Below are positions 57,644 to 64,000 of a stretch of DNA of 64,000 nt, one piece after another (the first letter of the stretch is position 1; the number at the start of each line of letters is the position of its first letter). Origin of the DNA: Burkholderiales bacterium (GTDB lineage Bacteria > Pseudomonadota > Gammaproteobacteria > Burkholderiales > Burkholderiaceae_B). The DNA is taken from positions 36,358 to 100,357 of the forward strand of contig JAJTDO010000002.1 of NCBI GenBank assembly GCA_021300475.1, given 5' to 3'. A program made the translations under genes and the position numbers. The notes below the pieces were generated by a model. That model did no database searches. It saw nothing but the letters and a program-made list of their open reading frames with translations, and was not told the origin of the DNA.

Positions 57644-57888
57644 CAGCCATTCTCCAACCCGACAGATGGCATGTCATCCCAACCTTCAACGCGGGGCAAC
57701 CCCTCAGGCATTTCAGCCATCAGTTCAGTCAGTTTGTAACGGGGGCGGGTCGGTGCTTCGACAGTCATTTTCTTGCCAAGTAGATGCAGTTCAACTTGAG
57801 AGCCTTCGCCCAAGCCATTCTGGTCGATAAACGCCTTGGGCACAGTCATCACGAGCGAGCCGCCCGCCTTGCGTAGGGTTTGAAGCAT
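57643..57888 (-). CDS. AbrB/MazE-family antitoxin
   Basis: An 81-residue protein. The N-terminal SpoVT/AbrB swapped-hairpin domain (MLQTLRKAGGSLVMTVPKAFID) should bind its own promoter; the acidic, flexible C-terminus (AEMPEGLPRVEGWDDMP) should bind the toxin. ATG 57888 follows a GGAGG site. It is the first gene of the pair. The promoter region 57901-57960 is AT-rich with imperfect TAGTACTACTCTAGTAT symmetry, a plausible autoregulatory operator. Confidence 0.9.
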   Translation of the reverse strand: MLQTLRKAGGSLVMTVPKAFIDQNGLGEGSQVELHLLGKKMTVEAPTRPRYKLTELMAEMPEGLPRVEGWDDMPSVGLENG

Positions 57889-58061
57889 AATAACCTCCAA
57901 TGAAGTGAATAGTACTACTCTAGTATAACTTCATGTTTTATTCGAGTAGGATAAAATCCTCCGCCTGTTGTGCAAAACGTATCGCCTGTTTCATGGGGGA
58001 TGGCATTTCAGAGACTCGTTTGAGTCATTAGCGCAGTTTTGGTTGTCTGCTTATTAAGGCC

Positions 58062-58087
58062 CACATCTGGCGTGGGGGAGATGAGAA
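58062..58087 (+). repeat. partial third copy of the tRNA-Ser-associated repeat
   Basis: A 26-bp exact match (CACATCTGGCGTGGGGGAGA...) to the middle of repeat copies 1 and 2. It lies on the far side of the toxin-antitoxin pair. Confidence 0.9.
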
Positions 58088-58134
58088 TCTGAACTTTTTC
58101 AAAAATAGCGGATAAGGTGCGAGGATTTTTGAAG

Positions 58135-59553
58135 TCAGGCAACTGCAACATCTTCTAATTGCACTGTAAACCAAAAAGATGCCCCCGCTCCCAACTCGCT
58201 GCTGACGCCCGCCACTCCGGACATTTGTTTTGCGAGGCCAGAGACAATTGAAAGTCCGAGGCCTGAACCCGTTTGATCGCTATACGCTTGGTTTTCAGCT
58301 TGTGAAAACGGCTTGAACAGCTTGCCAAGCGTCTCTGGGGCTATGCCGCAACCAGTATCGGTAACGCTGAACCGCCAGATCGTTTTGTCTTTGTCTTGCG
58401 ACAATGCTTCAACGTCCAGCACGATCGAGCCAGCAGATGTAAACTTAATCGCATTAGTCAGCAAATTCGACATCATTTGTCTCAATCTGAGCCCATCAGC
58501 CATTACAAATTCTGGACGTTCGGAGCGTAAGTTCAAATGTAACTGAATGCCTTTTTCCTCTGTGGTTGCTTTGAAAAAGTTAATCTGTTGTGTACAAAGT
58601 TCTTTAAGGTCAAGGGGGCTTGTATTGAGCTTGAATCCACCACTTTCCAGCCTGCTTAAATCCAGCACATCATCAATTATCTTTGTTAGATCCGAAACAG
58701 ATTTGTTGATCGACCTCATGTACCGATGCTTCGCCTCTGTGGATGTTCTGGGGTGATTGACCAAAGTAACTGCAGAATTAATTCCGTGTAGTGGGGTCCG
58801 AATTTCGTGTGAAACTGCGGAAAAGAAGCTGTTGCGGGCCTCTAACGCTTCTTTCAGGTTTTTGTTCAAAACAATCTGTTTAAAAGTGTCGTCAACGCTC
58901 TTTTCCAGAATGGCGGAGCGCGATTCCAAGGCACTTCTACCCAACAGGAATGCCGAAACGAAAAGTGCTGAGGTAACAACAAGTTGGTGTTGCAATGGAA
59001 CAGAGACCACTTGAATGAAACCACCCATCTGGGCTGTCGCTATTGTCGCGACCAACAAAGCCGTTGCTATAGCAAAACTGCGTAGAACATTGCCATTCCT
59101 TGGTCCCAAAGCCTCCTGAATAATCAGCAACGCAAGAAACGATAACCCCGGGGTGCTCAAGCCGAACCCAACCCAGAAGGCATGACCAGCAAAAGACATC
59201 AACACCGCAGCATAAAACGTAACTTTACCGGCACTCAGACCTCGCCACTTGAAGACAATAGCGCTGATGACGAGTAACGCCACAGCAATCAAGTTTGATT
59301 GAGCCATCGGTGTGAGCGATTGACTCCCTGCTTCGCGCAAAAATAAGCTTACAAAAATGTCGGCGCTTGCTCCAAAGATGGCGACTGGAATTAAAAACTG
59401 CAGGAGGCGGCTTTGCGCGTCTATTTCTCGGGTCTTAAGCGCCTTTGCCAACGAATTCCGTATTTCCAGGTGCGTGTTGTCCTCGACTGTAAAACACTCA
59501 TCAACCGGCGCATTCAAGTGGGTCGCCTTTGAGGCGTTGTTGTTTGTAGACAT
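58135..59553 (-). CDS. orphan membrane sensor histidine kinase
   Basis: A 472-residue protein: a soluble N-terminal 45 residues, six predicted membrane helices (residues ~50-205), a coiled-coil linker, a HisKA domain with His249 in SHEIRTPLHG, and an HATPase domain (NLLTNAIKFTSAG, DTGCGIAPE, GSGLGLSIV). The kinase appears active. No receiver domain or response regulator is adjacent. The membrane domain resembles the MASE group of integral sensors but I cannot name it. Confidence 0.9.
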   Translation of the reverse strand: MSTNNNASKATHLNAPVDECFTVEDNTHLEIRNSLAKALKTREIDAQSRLLQFLIPVAIFGASADIFVSLFLREAGSQSLTPMAQSNLIAVALLVISAIVFKWRGLSAGKVTFYAAVLMSFAGHAFWVGFGLSTPGLSFLALLIIQEALGPRNGNVLRSFAIATALLVATIATAQMGGFIQVVSVPLQHQLVVTSALFVSAFLLGRSALESRSAILEKSVDDTFKQIVLNKNLKEALEARNSFFSAVSHEIRTPLHGINSAVTLVNHPRTSTEAKHRYMRSINKSVSDLTKIIDDVLDLSRLESGGFKLNTSPLDLKELCTQQINFFKATTEEKGIQLHLNLRSERPEFVMADGLRLRQMMSNLLTNAIKFTSAGSIVLDVEALSQDKDKTIWRFSVTDTGCGIAPETLGKLFKPFSQAENQAYSDQTGSGLGLSIVSGLAKQMSGVAGVSSELGAGASFWFTVQLEDVAVA

Positions 59554-59924
59554 TAACTGTCCTGTCAGTGGGCGCGTGAGCCTGATTCACTTAAAAAGTA
59601 GAATGCCAAGTGGCTATCTCATGGGATTACGATACAACGTAGCAAAAGGGTGGCTTCAGCGCTTTTCAGGCGGGATGTTGCGCAATAGAACCATTCCTTA
59701 CGGAGCGGCGGTTTTTTTTCTTATACTTATACAGCTCGAAATTGGATTCACACTTACTCAGTGGCTCCGCATTTTCCTCATGCTTAAAAGATCAGCCCAG
59801 CCCAAGCCCCTCCGTAAAGAATTGAAAAGAACCCGTTTTTGAGGGGTGAATCACATTTCACCTTTGTATTGTCAGCGATACAGTGATCCGACTTTCTTAA
59901 TTTTTGTTAAAGCGCAGGGCGATC
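59554..59924. other. intergenic region between the histidine kinase and RTX genes
   Basis: 370 bp holding the divergent promoters of the kinase and RTX genes. An open frame from ATG 59602 to 59842 (80 codons, one hydrophobic stretch) lacks a ribosome-binding site and family resemblance. I do not annotate it as a gene. Confidence 0.4.
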
Positions 59925-61289
59925 ATGGCTTCTTCTACACTCTCATCAATATCAAACGCTACCCCCTTGGGGCGCAGGCTGGACGGAACCTCCGGCGACG
60001 ATCTGTTGATCGGTGATCTTGGTCACGATACCTTGTTTGGTGGTGTGGGCAACGACACCTTGCGCGGCGATGCGGGCGACGATGTGTATTACGTAGACTC
60101 AGCCGGTGATGTCATCGTTGAACTTGCCAGCGACAATACCAGCACACAGCAAAGCTTCAGCTTGGGTTGCTTCAGCGATGTGGTGATAGCCTCGGTCAGT
60201 TACACCTTGGCAGACAATGTGGCGGTCGAAGACCTGATGGCTCTGGGAACGCTTACTGAGTCCAGTTTAAACCCCACCGGCATCAACCTCACAGGCAACA
60301 ATTTGGGGCAAGGTCTTATTGGCAACAGTACCGCCAATCAGTTGTATGGCATGGGCGGGGATGATATTTTGTTTGGCGCCGGTGGCAGTGATAGTTTGTT
60401 CGGCGGTGAAGGCGACGATGGCTTGATAGGCGGACTGGGCAACGACAGCCTCAGCGGTGACGCCGGAGATGACATCTTCGCTTTTAACCTCGGCACATCA
60501 ACAGGCAACCTGATGTCCGGTGCACAAACTACCGTTTCCCTGACGGGTGGCAACGATACTGCAGATGGCGGTAACGGGGACGACACAATCTTCATGCGTG
60601 GCGCCCTTCAAAATTACAACATCACCAGACTCAATGCGACTGAGTATCAAATTTCGGTCAAGGCCGGTATCAGCGGCATCAGCAGCAGCGAGACAATGAC
60701 CTTCCGCAATATTGAAAAATTGGCATTTGGCGAGTTGGACAACATTGACAATGACATCCGACAAAATGCGGTTCTGCTTTCGTCAGTGGTTACCTCAAGT
60801 ATTTACGACGACATTTTGAGTGCATCAAGCAATGCCAACTGGTCTTCAAACGGCTTGGCCGGCAATGACATGTTAGAGGGGCGGGCTGGCAATGACACCT
60901 TGAACGGTGGTGCCGGTGCCGACACACTGGATGGCGGAGCCAGCGCTGATGTGCTCACTGGCGGTTTGGGTCGCGACCAGTTCAAATTTTCTTCTAGCTT
61001 GGGGGATGGCAACATTGACACCGTCACAGATTTCACCCGTGGCACAGATAAAATCTTGCTGGATGATGCGGTCTTTACTCAGCTTTCCAGCGTTCAAAGT
61101 CTTGTAGGCAGATTGGTCGTGGGTGGTTCCGGCGCCAAGGCAATGGATGGAAACGATTATTTTATTTTTAATTCGGTCAGCCGGGTTTTGTCTTATGACC
61201 CGGACGGTAATGGTGCTATGGCCATGCAGGCGTTTGCAACAATGACTGGTGTGACAACGCTTGCGGCCAGTGATTTTCAAATTATTTAA
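59925..61289 (+). CDS. RTX calcium-binding repeat protein
   Basis: A 454-residue acidic, Gly/Asp-rich protein. Three blocks of nonapeptide repeats (GGxGxDxLx type) lie near residues 23-55, 145-190 and 308-355, separated by beta-rich spacers. The C-terminus (DTVTDFTRGTDKILLDD) matches the serralysin-type C-terminal domain that precedes type I secretion signals. It has no N-terminal signal peptide and no catalytic domain I can recognise. No ABC exporter or membrane-fusion gene is in the window. ATG 59925 follows AGGG. Confidence 0.88.
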   Translation: MASSTLSSISNATPLGRRLDGTSGDDLLIGDLGHDTLFGGVGNDTLRGDAGDDVYYVDSAGDVIVELASDNTSTQQSFSLGCFSDVVIASVSYTLADNVAVEDLMALGTLTESSLNPTGINLTGNNLGQGLIGNSTANQLYGMGGDDILFGAGGSDSLFGGEGDDGLIGGLGNDSLSGDAGDDIFAFNLGTSTGNLMSGAQTTVSLTGGNDTADGGNGDDTIFMRGALQNYNITRLNATEYQISVKAGISGISSSETMTFRNIEKLAFGELDNIDNDIRQNAVLLSSVVTSSIYDDILSASSNANWSSNGLAGNDMLEGRAGNDTLNGGAGADTLDGGASADVLTGGLGRDQFKFSSSLGDGNIDTVTDFTRGTDKILLDDAVFTQLSSVQSLVGRLVVGGSGAKAMDGNDYFIFNSVSRVLSYDPDGNGAMAMQAFATMTGVTTLAASDFQII

Positions 61290-61301
61290 CCTGCCCTGAA
61301 A

Positions 61302-61324
61302 CTGGCCTGCCATGCAGGCCAGTG
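61302..61324. terminator. hairpin between the RTX and FadL-type genes
   Basis: A 10-bp perfect stem ACTGGCCTGC / GCAGGCCAGT with a 3-nt loop lies between two convergent genes. There is no T-run, so it is a weak terminator candidate. Confidence 0.5.
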
Positions 61325-61346
61325 CACTTGTACAAAAACTGGTGTC

Positions 61347-62594
61347 TTAAAAAGTGTAATTCAACTGCGCTGAAATAATCTGCACCATGCTGTTGAATTT
61401 TCCGCTGACGATTCCGCCGCCAGTGCTTGTTTGATTGTCAAAAATAGGTGCGCTCTTGTACTTTGTCAGTTGAATCGCTGTGTCCACGGTACAGCGTTCG
61501 TCAATCCGGTATTGAGAACCTAGGGCCAACGTGACGCTGTCGCTGTCTGGCGTGCGCACATTGCGCTTTGAATCTTGCACAGGGGTTTCGTCAAATGCCA
61601 GGCCAAATTTAAGCTTGGTTTTTTCGTTGTACTGGTGAACGGTACCCACAGCCAGGCGCAATGTGTCGCGCCAACTGAGGTCTTTGGTAAGGTCCATGCC
61701 GCCGTTTTCAGGGCTGAATCTGAGTTCCTTGAAGGTGCTCCATTCTGTCCAGGTAATGTCGGTCAGTACACTCCATTTCGGGTTTAGTCTTGTAACGCTT
61801 GAAAAGGCGAGAGAGGCTGGCAAATCAATGTTTGAAGTGATGTTGCTGTTGGCAACTGGCACAGTACTGAAATCTGCCGTACCTGAAAGGCTGTGTCTCA
61901 CCTCAGACCTGTAAGCCAAGCCCACCCGTGTATCGTCGGTCACCTTCAACAGCGCGCCATAGTTGTAGCCGAAAGCCACGCTGTTGCCCTTGATGGTGGC
62001 GCCACCTTCAGTCGGCGTGTCCATCGTGGCAGGAATGGCCTGGGTCAGTTTGACGTTAAGGTATTGCGCGGAAATGCCCGCACCCACTGACAGTCTTTCG
62101 TCCACCTTGTAGGAAAGTGAGGGGTTGATGTCCAGGTTGGTGATTTCACTTTTAAGACCCTGAAAGCGGCCAACCCAACCCGGGTTGAAGTCGTGGGCTA
62201 CGCCAAAGGGGGCGGTCACTGACAGGCCAAAGCGGACTTTTTCATTAATGGGACGCACATAATGGAAGTTCGGAAGGGGCAGCACACCACCGGGTTTTCC
62301 TTCCTTGTTGCTTGAAGTACCACCATCCTCGGACCTGCCGTCGTCCTTGAATTTAATGTCCACGTTGTAAATATGCAGGCCAACGGCAAGTTGCTCGCGG
62401 TTGATCAAAGTCATGGACGCAGGGTTGAACCACGCCGCACTGGCGTCTTCGCCCAAGGCCGCTTTGCCTGCGTAAGCGGTGCCGGCAGCGCTGGCGCTTT
62501 GTTCGTACAGCGTGAAGCCACCCGCCAAACTGCTGTTGGATACAATAAAAAGGGCGCTGGCAAGGTAGCAGGCTTTGGATTGCATGACTTTCAA
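61347..62594 (-). CDS. OmpP1/FadL-family outer-membrane transport protein
   Basis: A 415-residue outer-membrane beta-barrel precursor. It has a signal peptide (ACYLASALFIVSNSSLA), the FadL N-terminal plug GGFTLYEQSASAAGTAYAGKAAL and EDASAAWFNPASMT, and a C-terminus ending in Phe (QLNYTF). It takes up long-chain fatty acids or other hydrophobic compounds. Two starts are possible: TTG 62594, with a well-placed GGAG, and ATG 62585, which has none. I give the TTG. Confidence 0.92.
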   Translation of the reverse strand: MKVMQSKACYLASALFIVSNSSLAGGFTLYEQSASAAGTAYAGKAALGEDASAAWFNPASMTLINREQLAVGLHIYNVDIKFKDDGRSEDGGTSSNKEGKPGGVLPLPNFHYVRPINEKVRFGLSVTAPFGVAHDFNPGWVGRFQGLKSEITNLDINPSLSYKVDERLSVGAGISAQYLNVKLTQAIPATMDTPTEGGATIKGNSVAFGYNYGALLKVTDDTRVGLAYRSEVRHSLSGTADFSTVPVANSNITSNIDLPASLAFSSVTRLNPKWSVLTDITWTEWSTFKELRFSPENGGMDLTKDLSWRDTLRLAVGTVHQYNEKTKLKFGLAFDETPVQDSKRNVRTPDSDSVTLALGSQYRIDERCTVDTAIQLTKYKSAPIFDNQTSTGGGIVSGKFNSMVQIISAQLNYTF

Positions 62595-62680
62595 GGCGAT
62601 CTCCGATGAATGTTTTAGTTAGTCTACCCCTATGTGCGGTATCGCACTTTTTGAACATTTGATATTGGAGGAAAATACAG

Positions 62681-63508
62681 ATGAGTAATGACCGATTTGT
62701 TGTATACCGCACACGGGGAAAGCGTCACGGTCCAATCACACGTTTGGTCAGTCCGGGTGATTTGGGTGAACTGATCAAGCCTTTTGTATTTCTTGATTAT
62801 ATTGAGGCGCCAGCCGGTTCCGGGCCCAACTTCGGCTTTCATCCCCATTCTGGTATTGCAACGCTCACTTTCCCGATCACCTTTGAAATTCAACATGAAA
62901 CTTCAACAGGGCAAATCGACACGGTGAAGGCGGGTGGCTTGGAATGGATGATGGCGGGTTCCGGCATTTGGCATCGGGGAAAGGCCGGCGGCGAGTCACC
63001 TTTAAGAGGCTTTCAGACTTGGTTTTCCATGCCGCCTAGCCATGAAAACAGCGAGCCTTGCGCACAGTTTCTTCAGGCCGCTGAGTTGCCTGAGGCCGGG
63101 CCGGTAAAATTATTGCTGGGCACCTATGGGAATTTGCGCAGTGCCATTGCGCCTCCTGTTGATGTCAGTTATTTGTGGGTCAGCTTGGCTGCCGGACAAA
63201 CCTGGCGTTTCGATCCACCTGCCGAACACAATGTGGCGTGGGCATTTTCTGAAACCGGCAGTTTGCAGGTTTGCGGTGTTTCTTTGGAGCGTGAACTCGC
63301 GGTGTTCGATGAAGGCAGCGGCAGTCTTGAATTTCGGGCTGAGGGTGGTCCTTGCTGCTTTCTGTTCGGTTCTGCAAAAAAACACAACCACAGTTTGCAG
63401 TTGGGAAATTATTCAGTACACACCACCCCCGAGGCATTGCGCTTGGGCGAGGAAAGAATTCGAGCACTCGGCCAAGATCTGCGTGCTCAAGGTTTGCTGA
63501 ACCAATAA
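62681..63508 (+). CDS. pirin family protein
   Basis: A 275-residue bicupin. The N-terminal cupin contains NFGFHPHSGIATLTFPITFEIQHETS with the His/Glu metal ligands, and GLEWMMAGSGIWHRGK is typical of pirins. The C-terminal cupin ends with the FGSAKKHNHSLQLGNYSVHT segment. Pirins bind Fe and some have quercetinase or regulatory roles. The ribosome-binding site is GGAGG. Confidence 0.9.
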   Translation: MSNDRFVVYRTRGKRHGPITRLVSPGDLGELIKPFVFLDYIEAPAGSGPNFGFHPHSGIATLTFPITFEIQHETSTGQIDTVKAGGLEWMMAGSGIWHRGKAGGESPLRGFQTWFSMPPSHENSEPCAQFLQAAELPEAGPVKLLLGTYGNLRSAIAPPVDVSYLWVSLAAGQTWRFDPPAEHNVAWAFSETGSLQVCGVSLERELAVFDEGSGSLEFRAEGGPCCFLFGSAKKHNHSLQLGNYSVHTTPEALRLGEERIRALGQDLRAQGLLNQ

Positions 63509-63519
63509 AGGAATGAACC

Positions 63520-63861
63520 ATGAAACGCTTGTTGTACTTGACCTTGCTGACGCTTCCGTTGGGCTTGTTGTGTGCTGTGCAATCGGTGCGCGCAGACACC
63601 GCCGCGGCCCGCACACCAGAATCTTTGTTGCCCCCGCCGGTGAAAGAGCATCCGGTGTTGAAGTTTCAAGGTTCGGCCTCTGGCACCGCTGCAGTTGAAC
63701 GCTTGAAAAATGCCAATGCCTTGGCTGCGCTTGCGCAATACCATGGGCTGACAGAATCCGAGCTGGAAAGAATACTGCTTCAAGCCCCCACTGCTTTTAT
63801 TGACGACACCGGCCACCTGTTTTACAAGGAAAGGCGACCCCTGATGATGCCTGCCCGTTAG
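63520..63861 (+). CDS. short exported protein, possibly a truncated 5' part of a larger gene
   Basis: A 113-residue protein. A signal peptide (KRLLYLTLLTLPLGLLCAVQSVRA) and a Pro-rich stretch precede a helical region LTESELERILLQAPTAFIDDTGHLFYKE. That last pattern recalls N-terminal modules of larger secreted proteins, though I cannot name the family. The frame stops at TAG 63859-63861, just where sequence resembling an insertion-element end begins, so it may be truncated. It lies 11 bp after the pirin gene. Confidence 0.6.
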   Translation: MKRLLYLTLLTLPLGLLCAVQSVRADTAAARTPESLLPPPVKEHPVLKFQGSASGTAAVERLKNANALAALAQYHGLTESELERILLQAPTAFIDDTGHLFYKERRPLMMPAR

Positions 63862-64000
63862 AAAACGCACACCAGTTCGTTCGCCAGTTCACCAATGCGC
63901 GGGAAGCCTCGGGATTCATTCCGGGGTTGAGAGCGCGGACGGCGTAGCCGTCCTTGCCGTTGTGTTTAATGCGGCGTCTGTTGTTCCTCGATGTACTTGC
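63862..64000 (-). mobile_element. probable end of an insertion sequence (IS200/IS605-like), partial
   Basis: On the minus strand, the frame entering from the right edge ends ...KYIEEQQTPH-TAA (63966-64000), which resembles the C-terminus of small IS200-type transposases. The next 100 bp contain a perfect hairpin GGACGGC-GTA-GCCGTCC and a CCCGAGGCTTC-type segment, common near ends of such elements. Only the edge is visible, so the family is tentative. A TnpB-type element or a domesticated RAYT is possible. Confidence 0.4.

Noticed and set aside
59602..59842. 80-codon open frame with one hydrophobic stretch upstream of the RTX gene
   Set aside because: It has no ribosome-binding site and no family resemblance, and it lies in a region that must hold two divergent promoters; coding is not supported.

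Overview
The window looks like a chromosome segment of a betaproteobacterium of order Burkholderiales, most likely Limnobacter or a close relative. This is inferred from gene content and order (exbB-exbD-lpxK-Trm112-kdsB-adk, dxs-folE2, clpS-clpA, rpmB-rpmG-radC) and from the sulfide-oxidising flavocytochrome c pair. Almost everything is core or housekeeping gene content. I found no CRISPR array, prophage or secondary-metabolite cluster.

Layout. 1-2.2 kb: end of dxs, folE2, a glutamine-amidotransferase-like gene and a DUF3579 gene. 2.3-12 kb: rpsT and murJ diverge, then a long minus-strand run (exbB, exbD, lpxK, Trm112-like, kdsB, adk, hppA, ggt) that links envelope energisation, LPS precursor synthesis and pyrophosphate-driven proton pumping. 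12-21 kb: sodB, a DUF192 protein, icd, cspA, clpS-clpA, fccA-fccB and a diguanylate cyclase. 21-35.6 kb: coaBC, lspA, ileS, ribF, purN, an rRNA m5C methyltransferase, an MscS channel, a fatty-acid desaturase, a peroxiredoxin, an SDR, rpmG, rpmB, radC, fkpB and ispH. 35.7-46 kb is the lipid and iron part: a ferredoxin-type reductase plus membrane desaturase operon, a BLUF photoreceptor, a DUF2237 gene, a two-domain FabG / thiolase / MaoC cassette facing a TetR regulator, and a Fur-box-controlled iron-binding protein divergent from a patatin-like lipoprotein. 46-57 kb: prpE, a TerC-type protein, an alpha-carbonic anhydrase, class I fumarase, a YqhA-type membrane protein, acs and a sodium/solute symporter, i.e. 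short-chain acyl activation and acetate use. 57-64 kb is the most accessory part: tRNA-Ser(GGA) followed by a structured duplicated repeat, a PemIK/MazEF-type toxin-antitoxin pair between repeat copies, an orphan histidine kinase, an RTX protein, a FadL-type porin, a pirin, a short secreted protein and what looks like the edge of an insertion sequence.

The most notable observations are these. (1) Three core genes carry lesions: clpS and clpA are joined by an apparent deletion that removes the clpS tail and the clpA start, ispH has an in-frame TAA where a conserved Glu is expected, and hppA has an ATG-AAA-TGA at its expected start. (2) A 115-bp repeat copies the 3' end of tRNA-Ser plus its terminator, with compensatory stem changes, and a third partial copy lies beyond the toxin-antitoxin pair. 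(3) A long inverted repeat upstream of the reductase-desaturase operon can bury its Shine-Dalgarno sequence. (4) The acetate-type symporter has a hydrophilic insertion and a canonical EF-hand loop, and a terminator ends just before its start codon. I see no convincing new multi-gene system; these are local anomalies that can be checked individually.
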